64,000 bases of DNA from Pieris napi (taxonomy: Eukaryota > Arthropoda > Insecta > Lepidoptera > Pieridae). Below, in pieces: positions 13,081 through 24,544 of this stretch (position 1 is the first letter of the stretch; every line of letters starts with the position of its first letter). Both the position numbers and the translations under genes were made by a program. The notes under the pieces are model-generated. The model was not told where the DNA came from. It ran no database searches and saw only the letters and a program-made list of their open reading frames with translations. Location of the stretch: the NCBI RefSeq assembly GCF_905475465.1, contig NC_062259.1, positions 10,364,501 through 10,428,500 of the forward strand, written 5' to 3'.

Positions 13081-13410
13081 GAGCAGGTAGCCGTTATTTA
13101 CACCGATTTCGTAAAAGCCTGCGACCGCGTCAGTCACGTTATCCTCTTGTACAGGGTTTTGTTTGAATCATATTTACAAAATCGTAGTTAGTAGGAGGCA
13201 TTCGATCTAAACCTGTCAGCATTACATGCGGTGTTCCTCAAGGCTGAAATTTATGTCCACTGTTATACAACATTTTTCTCTGTGACATGAGAAATTTCCC
13301 CCAAAGTTCACGACATCTTCTCTATGCTGACGACAAAAAAATCTTCACCAAGATTAACATAACACAACACACTCATGCAGAAAACCAAATTGCCGTCAAC
13401 CAAGCCAAGT
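13081..13410 (+). pseudogene. Jockey-type LINE reverse transcriptase fragment
   Basis: Broken frames show, in order, VIYTDFVKACDRVSH (the first RT aspartate region), FESYLQNR, CGVPQG followed by a stop, LLYNIFLCDM and the catalytic LLYADDKKIF. This is the order of RT domains 3 to 5 in jockey/CR1-like non-LTR elements. Frameshifts and stops make it a dead fragment. It lies just upstream of the membrane protein gene's first coding exon, on the other strand. Confidence 0.85.
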
Positions 13411-13465
13411 AACTTAGTTGATAGATCCACGTGCAAAAATTTCAGTATTCAATATGTCTATATTG

Positions 13466-13620
13466 GCATCGGAATCAATAATTGACCTCGTTATTGTTGT
13501 GGACGTCAAACTATATCCAAATCATCAAAAGTATATTAGGAACGGAATCAATAATTGACCTCTTTTGGACGCCAAGATTGCATTGACAGTATTATAACCA
13601 AATCATACAAAAGTATGGGT
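13466..13620. repeat. Imperfect tandem duplication, unit about 75-80 bp
   Basis: The sequence GGAATCAATAATTGACCTC occurs twice (from about 13470 and 13543). Each copy is followed by a GGACG(T/C)CAA block, then CCAAATCAT and AAAGTAT. The two units have drifted by indels. Confidence 0.65.
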
Positions 13621-13699
13621 TTTGTTAAACGAACTTGAATCATATAGTAATAATAAAGCCACTTTGTTGGGTGGGTGTTAGTTTTGTTATTATACACTT

Positions 13700-14060
13700 A
13701 GACTGCGTTCTTCTTCAGTCGCACTCTTCAATTCTGAAGGTCATGTTAGTGGCGTCGCACAACTTCCTCCTCTCTCCCCTGTCTTCGGCAAGCCTCTGCG
13801 CCTGGGTGAGACCAGTAAGAGCTTTTACTTGATTGGTCCAGCGAGTAAGGGATCGGCCTCGAGATCTGCCCTCCACTCTGCCAGTCACTTTTTTTAAAAG
13901 AGTACCGAGAGTTTTTTACCCCGGCTTTTTCTCTCGGCCTACACCCTCTGTCTTCTTTGCCGATGAGTAGGGATGCCTACAAATTCAAATTTAATGACGT
14001 GGAATAAGTGATACATGTATCTTATGTTCCATAATAAACATATTTTATTTTATTTTTCAC
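13700..14060. repeat. LINE fragments: antisense RT C-terminus (13700-13880) then a 3' tail
   Basis: On the minus strand 13700-13880 reads GRSLTRWTNQVKALTG...QRLAEDRGERRKL, the pattern found after the RT domain of RTE/CR1-like LINEs (GRPxxRWxDxIK...A.DRxxWR). From 13885, plus-strand text (GAGAGTTTTTTACCCCGGCT, then an ATACATGTATCTTATGTTCC tail) matches, inverted, a piece at 52548-52625, so it is probably a LINE/SINE 3' tail. Confidence 0.6.
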
Positions 14061-14847
14061 GATGAGTTTTTCTAGACTTTCTAGATCTCTGCGTGTAACT
14101 TTTCCAAAAAATCTCAGGATGGGTTGGTAACAATGTGCCGAAAGACGATTTTTTACCTGTAACCGTCTTAGTATGGACACGTTTGTTTTTTTTGCTGTCC
14201 AAGGAATCCTTAGCATCCGCCTCTAACACCACATTTCCAGAGCATCTATTTTTCAACTTTCAGATGTCCGTATTGTCCAGGATTCAGCGCTATAAAGAAA
14301 AATCGGAAATACCAGAGTTTTAACCAATTTGTAACGAAAACTAGCCAGGAATGGAACTAAGCCAGTGCCTAGACTTTGATATTATACTATAAAAAACATT
14401 TTAATTTTATCGCTATATAAAACGACCAACGAATTCGTGTTAGTAAATTAAATTCTAACAAAGCTTTTATAATCGATCAACGATCGTTATGACAGTAACC
14501 TTGTACATTTAATTAGGTATTATATTTAATTTAAATGTCAACACAGTGGAAAATGTTCAAATATTCTTTTGTAAATGTTAAAGAAGTTCGCGTACCCTTT
14601 TGGGTTTTTTGAAGCCTTCTAAAAACTTGAAGGACAATTATTACTCGTTACGTAATTGTTAGTTTGTGTTACTTTTGCACAATTAATTATGTTTAATGTA
14701 ACATTAATTATAAATCATTATTCACAAACAAAATATTAAATCATTTTCCAGTCAGGGGATCAGACAAAATAGTTTTAACTAAAATAATATTATCATGTCA
14801 TCGTTACATTTGGTTTCCTTTTTAATTGAGTAATAAATTGTATAGTT

Positions 14848-14904
14848 TTTTTTATTTTATTGATAAAGCTGTAGGCAACCTTTATCAATAAAATAAAAAA
14901 TCTC
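14848..14904. repeat. Hairpin at the 3' end of a LINE fragment
   Basis: TTTTATTTTATTGATAAAG and its complement flank a ten-base spacer (CTGTAGGCAA). It lies at the far end of the antisense LINE tail that starts at 15395. Confidence 0.75.
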
Positions 14905-15395
14905 GGCACACTGATACATTGTTAAAAACAAACACAAAATACAATTTTTAATGTGACAAGCACTTAATGGCAAACATGACATACATTTAGAGATCATACA
15001 AATATCAATCAAAACAATTATAAAACAAAACAAACATTACAAAAAAAAACAATTACTAATCAAAAAAATTAAATTACAAAAAACTAAACAAAAATCGATT
15101 TTAAAGTGCGAGGGGAGCAACTATGGATAACCAGACCTAGCTCGTTTATCAGAATGCTTAATCTGGACATCGGTGAGCTTTGACCAAAACGCGTTCTACG
15201 GAAAGGAGGGACAAATGGAATAATGGGATGCCTGGGGTATCGAGAGGGTACACGAAACTTAAATTTAGATAGAAGGTTCGGGCAATCAATCTGATTAATA
15301 AATATCTTAGCTGCAAACGATATATCAATTGATTTTCTGCGATTCTCCAATGACAACATCTTAAAGTGCGCCAGCCTGGTTATTATTATTAATTA
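14905..15395 (-). pseudogene. 5'-truncated LINE: RT C-terminus and 3' UTR
   Basis: The minus-strand frame 15359-15084 (91 codons) reads LSLENRRKSIDISFAAKIF...FKFRVPSRYPRHP, the conserved post-RT region of jockey/CR1-like elements (SLxxRRxxxDxxFxxKIxxG...xxxVPxxxxR). It extends upstream in frame with RLAHFKM. An A-rich 3' region follows down to about 14905. Only the last part of ORF2 remains, as expected of a 5'-truncated insertion. Confidence 0.8.
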
Positions 15396-15399
15396 TTAA

Positions 15400-17690
15400 A
15401 TTAATTGTATAAAACAAGCATGTCCGTTATTATTTTCACTATACTTGAGTTTTTAATCAATAGATATTAAATAGCAACGTATTTATGACTTAAAAATTTA
15501 ATAAGTCCATCTTGAGATCGAAGCTAAGGGAATATAAGATTTCATATTGATTTTTCGACGGTAGGTCTGCGATATCCCAAGATCTAATCTTGGTGAATGT
15601 TTAAGTGAATATTGAACACGAACGTGTTAAAACTGCATTATAAAAAGTAGGAAAGTAAAAATATACCCAATGATTTTCTGTAAGGTTTTCAAAGTCCAAT
15701 TCTTACCTTCTGCTGTCACGTATAGCAACGAGGTCTCTATAGAGTGATTGGTGGTGCAAGCAAAGGTGGAAGGGACTTGAAAGCTCTCACTTAATTATAC
15801 GGTAGACGAATTCAGATTGAAACACATGAATCTTTTGGTAATGGTGGGTACCTGCTAAGACTATAAACTTGAAGAACACACACAGTGTTTTACAGTACTG
15901 TTGTCTGTAGGAGAGATGTAGATTAGAGTTTTCAGAAGGAGAAATAAGATCATAAGCACAAAGATATCATATAAAACATTTTGTAAAAGTAATTTTACAA
16001 AAGTTAACGCTTTTACTTTTACAGAAAACTACCCTAAGTTGTTAAACCTCTACTGTCAAGAGCGCAGCTAGAAAGAACAACTTATTATTGTAGCATAGAG
16101 ACAGATGATCTTTCATTGATATAATTTTATTCCTTTTATTTATTTTCCCATTTTGATTTTCCCCCAAGCCAACGCAATTATACACATAAATCATTCGAAC
16201 GTAAATCCTCTTCCTCTGCTCTCAGAAGCATATCTTACATTATTAAATAAATAGGAAGTCATTAATTGATATAATTAATATTCTTATACAGCGACGAAGA
16301 TAATTGGATCTCTGTTTGTAAACATCAAGATTAATTCAATATTAATTTCGTTGCTAAGAAACTGTGATTTCTTTATCGAACCGATATTTTTCGTTACCGA
16401 TTAAATGTAAAAATATAATTGTCTACTAAAATATCTATATCTGATATGATCAAAAAAAACCTTAGAACTTTATAATTTAGAATTTTACGTAAAAACGCTG
16501 CTCTGTACCGATATGTGATTGTTCGTGTTCTCGATTATACTGCAGTAGGAAAATTATATTCCTTTAACTATGGATACTCTTGGGGCTTAAAGGCTTGTCA
16601 AACCTAAACAAACACCTGGTCGACTATTCAAGAGATCCTACAGATGCGTTTCCATGGCACGACTTATCATTTAAACTTGATAAAAGATTTTAAAAAGAAA
16701 AAAATTCTTTATATAACTCCATCAGACGCTTATCTTCTGCTTCATATCACTTTGAAGTCTTCATACCAAGAAATATTGGATGATTCTGAATTAAAAAAGA
16801 CGATGAGTGTGGATGTTAAGCCCTTATATAGACTCTTACATACTTTAAACAGAATACTTAATTAATCAGTACTGTTATTATATACAGGCTTACAATACAA
16901 AAATTTAGAACAAACCAACGTCCGCGAAATAAAAAACAAATTGCTGCGAAGTTGAATATTTCTCTGACCTTCCATTTAAAATCACTTCCGTAATTATGCA
17001 ACTTTATTTCAATGTAACCTGGCTGAATATTTTTGACTAAAGCTTTTCAGCTACCATAATACGATCGGTGATTTATAATCGCTTATTTAGTAAGGTTGAT
17101 AAAATATTTTTGTAGTAATTAATAAATTTAAATTAAAATACGAAATGATTATAAATGAAAAGTTAATTTGTGCATTTGTATAGATTTTTACGAGTATATC
17201 ACAAGTTTTATCCATTAAATAAGATTTATTTAAATTGTTATTCTACCTTGCCTAAATTGTATGTAATGTAAGGTAGGAATCTATCTATTAAAGTCTATAA
17301 ATATAGGTCAGTCTAATACCAAGTTATGACGGTAAATGCCTATTAACTAACGCTATTAACTAAGATATCAGAAGAAATAGTTTTGCTTTGAGTCGAAAGT
17401 GATCTGGTCTATTCGTTTACCTAGTGTATTCAAGACATTCATAAACACTAATCAGTTATCTATTTATTTCTATCACAGGGTACACAATATGACAGAAACT
17501 GGCGGATACATTAGCTATTAAATCCTTTACATACCTTTATTATATGAATTAAGGTTAAATATGAATAACTGACATGACGCGCTGAAACTGTTCATTCTTC
17601 TTCTGTATTACCTACTTATATTTTCTTTAAATGTAATTTAAATCAAGTGCACAGGCACTAATTAAAGATTTAAGTAGGCGCCTAGTTGTT
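15400..17690. other. AT-rich intergenic DNA without recognisable features
   Basis: I see no coding exon, repeat ends or RNA gene here. A 73-codon plus-strand frame at 16644-16865 has no recognisable motif and ordinary AT-driven composition. Near 15970-16025 there is a short inverted T/A-rich run (TTTTGTAAAAG / CTTTTACTTTTACAG). Confidence 0.5.
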
Positions 17691-17709
17691 ACCGCTGGCT
17701 AGCTAGTGT

Positions 17710-17885
17710 TGCCCAAAATCGGTCTTGGTCTTGCAGTCTTGGTCTTGTTCTTGCGTTTTTGCAAGACCAAGACCAATACCAAGACCGCCTTAATATAGCA
17801 AGACCAATACCAAGACTGAACCCTGCAAGACTTGAGCAAGACAATACTTAAGCCTGCAAGACTCTTGCGTCTTGCAGTTAAGACA
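17710..17885. repeat. Left subterminal CAAGAC/GTCTTG array
   Basis: It holds over a dozen copies of GTCTTG or its complement CAAGAC, with the variant CAATAC, in both orientations (for example GGTCTTGGTCTTGCAGTCTT). The right end of the same element has the matching array at 21115-21265. Confidence 0.85.
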
Positions 17886-19097
17886 AACTGAGATTTGGGC
17901 GTTATTAAGTAGGTATTTGGTTTCAATCCCGATTTTGAGAAACGTTCCTCAGTATCAAAACCGTAGGTATCACAAATCATAACACTAAACTAAGGGCTGC
18001 AGTTGTATTTGTAATTGGCAACGTGCCGCTCGTCTGAAAGCACCCTGAAACGTATTGTATTGATTAGGTAGGTAAGTACTTATTATATTTCAACAATTTA
18101 TTAAGTAGGTAGCGTGTTAATACTCACAAATCTGTTCCCTAATAACTTTCTAGCAAAGTTCATACCTTGTAGGTATCTACCTATAATAATATGTTATGCT
18201 TGTTAATGTCTAATGTGCAGATCTAACGTTAGTACTCGTAGGTTGGTATGTGCTTAAAATTATAGTTAACAAAATTATATAAACATCATGTAGGTGTGAA
18301 ACTTATGATTCAAAGTTTATATTATTCTTCTATTTAGCAAAATTTAAAACTAACAGCGAGTCGAGTAGGTCTAGTAACAGTTTCTACGGCAGCCAATACT
18401 ATGGTACAGACGCCAGCACATCAAGGTACTACAATCTATCAAATTTCTTCAACAGATTTTCAAGTTTATCGCTAAAGAATTAAGGTTCAAAGTTGATTGG
18501 GGAAATGTGACGTTCTGCGAATAAACTGTTGGTCGGTCGGTGTATTAAATACCTACTTATTTGATAATTTACCGACAAAGACGCGGTTTGCAACAAGTGT
18601 AACACAGCATTTGACACTGAGCGCCGCATTCGCCGACAGAGGCACACAAATTTTTACCTATTTTGGTAGGGTTGGTATAGCAGTATAAAATTAAATGACC
18701 TTGAAGATGTCCCAGCAGTAGGTAGGTATAAATTGAATGCCCTGAGTTTTTTTTATTTAAATACATTCTCACACTGGCTTGAATTCGAACACTACAGCGT
18801 TAAAAGCTGTCGGGCGAGATGATAATTAATAACTAAGTAGGTATTGCATCTATTGAATTGCGAATATTTTGATTTCGAAATAATCATTGTTAATATCGGT
18901 AAATGGTAGATAGTGAGTGATACCTAGGTACTAAAATGTGAGCAGCAAGATTGAAAAGTGTATATGCCATGTCAGTGCTTTCAATAAGTTTATTTTAAAA
19001 AAGCTCTCTAGTAAGATTTAGAGTTTACCATACAATTACACACAACATATTATTGAAAAACAAAAATTATGAAAAAGATATTTAGACTGAGTACTTA

Positions 19098-19822
19098 GGG
19101 TCGATTCGACCAAACAAGAGTAAATCTTAATCTTAGAATAAATCGTCAGTTAATCGAGAGTAAATAAATTTTACGTTTTATCAACTACAAATTCTAAGAA
19201 TAGTGGGCTTATTCGGGAATTGTAACTATACCGCCGTTTCGCACGGAATAACAGCTATTCCTAGAATAATTTAATGGCGTCAGTCAGTCCAATCAGCTGA
19301 TTTCTGTCATTTCACAAATATGTGTTCTGTGTTTTAATTTCAAGTCAACGCAACGCACTACATTAATAGGCTGGCATTGTATAATGAAACGTTTAAACAA
19401 TTTATTATTTATTTATTTATTTTTAGATTTTTTATTTTCTATAATATTAGAATGAAATTCTCTAAAAAAACTGGGCTCAACAGAAGTTCCTGTTTAGACG
19501 AAAGCCTCAAACAAACAAGAAATAAAAACTTTTTGTTGTCGTTTGACACCTGTTAAAAGCTACTTTTTCACACTATAATACGGCAAAATCGAGTTGACAT
19601 GATGTATGCTCTTACACTGTCCCGTTGTAGAACAACATTTATTTGCCGAGTTTTATTTTCGTTCACCATTTTCTTGCTATTCGCGTATTGTTATTCCTAG
19701 CGCAATTATACTATCGATTACGTGGACAAACGACTATGGATTTACTCGAGATTAAAATCATGGAATAGATTATTCTTGGTATAGTTACTCGTGTATAAAT
19801 TGAAGTTTGGTCGAATCGACCC
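19098..19822. mobile_element. 725-bp MITE with TTA duplication, nested in the hAT-like element
   Basis: The ends are GGGTCGATTCGACCAAAC and its near-complement GTTTGGTCGAATCGACCC, each flanked by TTA (19095-19097 and 19823-19825). The terminal 14 bases are partly self-complementary. No transposase frame is present; TTA duplication and GGG...CCC ends suggest a PIF/Harbinger-type parent. Confidence 0.9.
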
Positions 19823-20170
19823 TTAGGAAATTAGTAGAAAAAATATTCTATCGTGGATACCTAGTTATTAAAAAGTGGATAAACGTTGTGTTTACTTAAT
19901 TTTATTTTTCTGTGCTAATGCCAACATCGACAACCCCACCAAAATAGGTAAAAATTTAGTCCGCTTCTAGACTTTGTGTTGCCGCCGTCGCTTTCATGTC
20001 AAAGGTCGCCGCCACTGCCCATGTTCTAAAGAATAAAATAAGTTTCCGGGTGCTCAGAACGGACGCAAATAGATTATGTTGTCCTCGCAAGGAAGAATGT
20101 AGTCGTAAGGATAGGTAGATTTTATAAAAATTGTTATAAGTAATAAAAATATACCTAGTTTATATTATTA

Positions 20171-20592
20171 CTAGCTGGCCTGGCGAACATCGTACCGCCT
20201 AACAGTCGATTCTTTATATTTATACTTATTCTGCTATTCGGGACACCGGTCTAGCTAGTAAGATAAAAAAAGAAAATTGATAAGACAACAAATACATTAT
20301 GTCAAAAAATAAAAATTTACCTTCCCGGAACCCCTCCACTAACACTTGAACTTTATGCTATGGTATTAAAGTTCAAATTCACTTTTAAGTATTATTACGA
20401 ATATTTTGTATGGGAATATAGAAAAGTGTTGTTTTTAGACTGATTCACTCAATTTTATTTTAATTTTTCTCCGTAAGAACCATCTTCGTACTTCAAGGTA
20501 TATTATTAAAAAAAATTAGACAAATCGGTCAAACTGTTTTCATGTTATGTCGTGACAACGGAAAACGGGTTTCATTTTTATATATATATAGA
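20171..20592 (-). mobile_element. Non-autonomous Helitron, 422 bp, nested in the hAT-like element
   Basis: On the minus strand it begins TCTATATATATATA and ends in GGCCAGCTAG, inserted between host A and T. The plus strand starts CTAGCTGGCCTGGCGAACAT, the sequence familiar from arthropod Helitron copies, and the 3' part carries the antisense form of the AAATCGGTCAAACTGTTTTC block. Confidence 0.85.
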
Positions 20593-20813
20593 TTACCTAT
20601 TATACCTTTTTAAAGGACATTGCACTGCAAAATTGGAAGTGGGTGATTTTAACAAACTTGAAACGTGGAAAAGTTCCAAATATGAGCGACGTCATATTGC
20701 TTTACGCATTTTGTTTTAAAATCATCGAGAATTGCAGTGTCGGTTTATCAACTTCTATCGTACCTACTCTAGTAGCGACTATTGTCTTCAGCGATGATTT
20801 AATAAATAAATAA

Positions 20814-20850
20814 AAATAATCGTCGTGTATGTACGACGATTATTTTTCTA
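20814..20850. repeat. Perfect hairpin
   Basis: AAAATAATCGTCGT and its complement surround the spacer GTATGT. It lies about 430 bases inside the right end of the hAT-like element. Confidence 0.8.
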
Positions 20851-20890
20851 AGGAATACAATTTTGTTGTAGTAGGTACCTACATCGTTTC

Positions 20891-21270
20891 TTACTTAGGT
20901 ACACATACTTTAACGACAGTACCTACGTAGCAAAGCGCGCCAGTCACGAGTACGACAAATTGCCTAAAAAATGTACCTACGCACACTGCAATGAAATCTG
21001 CTAATCTCAACACAATGCCTGTAGCCTGCCTGCTATTATTGGTTGATGAACATTGTACATTGGTGAATGCTCCAGGATAGCCCGCAAGCCCCCACAAATA
21101 GCAATAGGCAAATAGGTATTTGCAAGTCTTGCGAGACTTGCGAGACTCTTGCTGCAAGATCAAGACCAAGACCAAGACTGAGAGCGCAATACCAATACCA
21201 AGACCGAGACCAGGTGTATTGACGCAAGACAATACCAAGACTGGCCTAAGTCTCGTCTTGGTCTTGCATT
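20891..21270. repeat. Right subterminal region of the hAT-like element
   Basis: The array of CAAGAC/CAAGTC/GTCTTG words at 21115-21265 mirrors the left-end array. A 152-codon minus-strand frame here is a by-product of the repeated words (it encodes runs of LVLVLS/GLGLGI) and is not regarded as a gene. Confidence 0.75.
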
Positions 21271-21299
21271 TGGGCAACACTATGGCTAGCTGATGCTTT

Positions 21300-22248
21300 T
21301 CTCGCTCGATGAACGAGTATCGCGAACGTCGACGAAATTCTGCCGTCAATAAAGGTTCAGTGCCACAGGGACCAGACTTTTTGAATTTATTTTAGTTTTC
21401 TATTTGTTTTGCAAATGTAATGTAAAATTGTCATAAATTGTATTGTTGTAATACATTTTGTGAGGAATGGTGTGCTCTCTAAGGATAAATAGAAGAGATT
21501 GTAACATAAATAATTGAGGCACCTATTTCCTTTTACTAGTTATTCTCAAAAATTTAACACCTACTGCAAAAGATTTTAAATATCAAAATACAATATTCTA
21601 TTGTAACTATTCCTTAACTTTGCAAACAATTAAATAACAGTTTATCACACCTCCGTTTAACCAAGTATTCAAACAAACAGAACATAAGGGCTTCCCTAAA
21701 GTTTCAACACTACGCTACGAAAGGCCACTAGTGTAAGCATATTTCAGAGTTAAATTAACGTAGAAGTTAGTGAGAAGATTGAAAAGGACAAAACCGTTTG
21801 AACTAGTGAATTAGTGTTAGTGCACGTTAGTATTAAGTGCTAAACAGTGATTGAAAAAAATTGAACACAAGAACAAAGTGTCTTCCCTTTAATAGAGACT
21901 GTAAGTAGTGTTATTGGACACTTTCTTATGTTAAATATCCTTTTTAATAAATTAGGTTAGACTTAAATTACTTATTAGTCTTAAGTTAGGCTAGATCGTA
22001 ATATTTCATGATGTCTTAGTGAATACACATGTATAAAAAAAAAAAAATTAACGTATGCTATACTTATTAATACAACAAAAGCTTATTCTAAAATGGATAC
22101 AAAATTCCATTCAGATAGTTTTAAAAACATGCATTACTAGGGCTCTTTAGTGCAACAAAGCGAACTTTAGAATATTAAAATATTAAAATTACATTTTAAC
22201 ACAAAACCAGGCTGCAACTGCGCCGCAGAAGTATTTAAACTGTAGAGT

Positions 22249-22296
<48 letters not shown>

Positions 22297-23300
22297 GTTT
22301 ACGGAACAAAAACACATTCCGAGTACTATTAATTAAACTTTGCCGAGAAAACTTACAAGAAAATATTACGAGAACACACAACTATTTAAAACTTAATACG
22401 TATATCTTTGATTTTTGCATGTGCTAATTAAAATCTTTTAATCGGAGTGTATAATGAGAAAAACAGAAGTTTACAACTTCTGTTTGAAGTGCAGTACTTC
22501 GGTGTAAAGTTGTCGCCTATTATTCCGCGCTGTGTATTTCGTAATTTAAAATACTGGTATGCTTTTGACTGCAAACAATTATAATGGCAGGAAGTTTTAT
22601 GTTCTTCTTCTTATTTATACCGCAAAGATCAAATTCTTTTACTGTTATTTCGCTGCTTCATTAAGTCGTTTTGTACTTAGTAATGTTTGATAATCTTCGA
22701 GACCGAAGCTAATGCAATCAATTTTCTTTAATTTGGGAAAAAATCACGGCGACTCATCCGATTAATTGGTGATTTTTTTAGCTTTCCGGATAGTATTAAT
22801 GTGGCAAACTTTAATGGTTACGATATCGTTCACACATTTTATATTTTAATTACTTTATTAATTTAATTGTATTTCGTATACTGAAAAAAGACTTTGTTTG
22901 CAAATATTTTAAAGTCTCTGACCTCCAATATATAATATTAATATTAATAATCAATAACGTCAACATTCATCAAACTCGAAATAGTTAACTGACATCAGAA
23001 ATTCAGTGGATGGAAAACGTGAAAGGAAGTAAAACAGTTTTCCTTTATCACCGAAGCGTACGATAAGTCCCAAAACGAGTCACTTGTCAAGTTGTCAAAA
23101 ATATTTCTATAGTGTCAGGTTTGGGGCATGTTTTCGGAGACGAAATTCGAGAAGCGTTTTCTAATGTGTTTGGTATTTAGATTTATCTGTAAACCTTTTA
23201 GAGTTATACAATAGTCGAGAATTATAGATTTTTTTATAAGCTTTTAAAGTGCATAGTAAAAATTATTATGAGATACCTACTGCGAGGAATTTAAGGTGGA
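21300..23300. other. AT-rich intergenic DNA; possible non-coding 5' exon near 21720-21902
   Basis: No coding exon was found. The stretch 21720-21902 is rich in GTGxTTAGTG and AAACAGTGATTG words and ends GAGACT before GTAAGTAGTG, a strong donor, so it could be a 5' UTR exon of a plus-strand transcript. There is no direct link to the gene starting at 34495. Confidence 0.3.
22253..22288. repeat. (TA)n microsatellite
   Basis: About 18 uninterrupted AT dinucleotides, followed by a short GTATATATG variant. Confidence 0.95.
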
Positions 23301-23330
23301 ATTATGTCTTTTAACACAACAAACAAAATA

Positions 23331-23454
23331 AACAATAAACTACAAGCTCCGTCCTTATCAGATTGCCAAATCGTAAAATGACTGCTTTACGACTCATTTG
23401 AGCGCAACCGCCGCTGTGAGAGTTCAAAAAGTGAGTTACAGAATCGCAAGGCTG
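23331..23454 (-). repeat. Foldback MITE, centre plus right arm
   Basis: It runs from AACAATAAACTACAAGCTCC through the arm to the terminal repeat GTTACAGAATCGCAAGGCTG. The left arm is missing. It is a partial copy of the family at 3717, 10074 and 38328. Confidence 0.75.
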
Positions 23455-24304
23455 CTTGGTACGGAGACACTTCAGTGAGTTTTCATAACACCCTGCTCTT
23501 AAGGAAACCAAGGAAAATGTGTTATTCTCAGCAGAGAAAATAAGCTCACAAGAAACCTCGGACTGAGTTGTAAAAGACTTTCTAGCAATCACCGAGATTC
23601 TTTAAATTATCTAGACGTGTTTTTTTGTGTCGGAAAGAAACGCTTGAAAATAAAAGTTGAAAGGACTTCTGCATGCCTTCGACCAACGCATAGATGGTGA
23701 CGTCAGCATTTGTGATTCTTAAATATAAATAATGCCGTGTCATATACAATATGTCGTAATAATGAAAACTTTTTGGCATACTTTGCAATATTTCATCAAG
23801 ATATATAGGTTGTTTGGTTAAATAACGTTATACTCAGGCGCCAAGTAAAATAAACAGTCATGGCAATATTTAACGATCAAAACGTGCGTAGTGTTGGATA
23901 TAATCGAAAAATACACATGTGTTCAGGGTTGCCACTGACTCCACTGACTCCACTGGAACCAATTAATAGGAGAGACGATTTAAACGAAGCGATGAAGTTT
24001 TATTACAAATGTAAAAATAAAATAATAAATAGTTTATTATTCACTCAATAGATCTTGTTATTTTATAAAGCGTGTCTTGAAATATGATATTCATTTATAT
24101 ATAATTTTAATGAATATATTTTATTAAACAAGTACTTATATTAAATTCTGCGATCGGTGTATGTTATGTAAAGTCATCTCTGAGTTCGATCGTACCCCGG
24201 AAACGGAAGTAGGAAACTGTCCTGAGGTAACCGGATAGTTTCAGTTAATATTTATAAAGCGTATTTGAGCCTTAACTTGGGGAATATACAACGTGTGAGG
24301 TAAG

Positions 24305-24544
24305 TAGTCCGGTCAATTTAGACATCCAAGCTAATTTTATGATAAAACTTACCATTTTGCTGAAAATCGCGAAAAACCCGTTTTTGTGACCTTTGACCCG
24401 AGTAAATTTTTTTGCACGTGCCGGATCGATGAGGACTTTTCACATTTCCTTTATAATAGTGTATTGAACAATCCTACCAATATTCAGCCAAGTGGGAATT
24501 TTTGTAACCTTACCCCTATTTTTTAGTCTAATTTGACCGGATTA
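24305..24544. mobile_element. 240-bp MITE with TCCGGTCAA ends
   Basis: Left TAGTCCGGTCAATTTAGAC and right GTCTAATTTGACCGGATTA form inverted ends with two or three mismatches. AAG flanks both sides, but this is too short to prove a target duplication. There is no open frame. Confidence 0.7.

Larger units (their letters stand above)
17696..21290. mobile_element. 3.58-kb hAT-like non-autonomous element with 8-bp target duplication
   Basis: The flanking octamer TGGCTAGC occurs at 17696-17703 and again at 21283-21290. Between them the element (17704-21282) starts TAGTGTTGCCCAAA and ends with the complement TTTGGGCAACACTA. Inside each end is a dense array of CAAGAC/CAATAC words (17725-17880 and 21115-21265), like the subterminal transposase-binding sites of hAT elements. 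An 8-bp duplication with TAGxG-type ends fits hAT; P elements also make 8-bp duplications. I find no transposase frame. Two younger elements are nested inside (19098-19822 and 20171-20592). Confidence 0.85.

Noticed and set aside
18362..18482. Ser/Tyr-rich plus-strand frame that looks like an exon
   Set aside because: It lies inside the hAT-like element, has no matching splice partners and no family match.
20891..21349. 152-codon minus-strand frame (longest in the window)
   Set aside because: Most of it is translated subterminal CAAGAC repeats of the hAT-like element.
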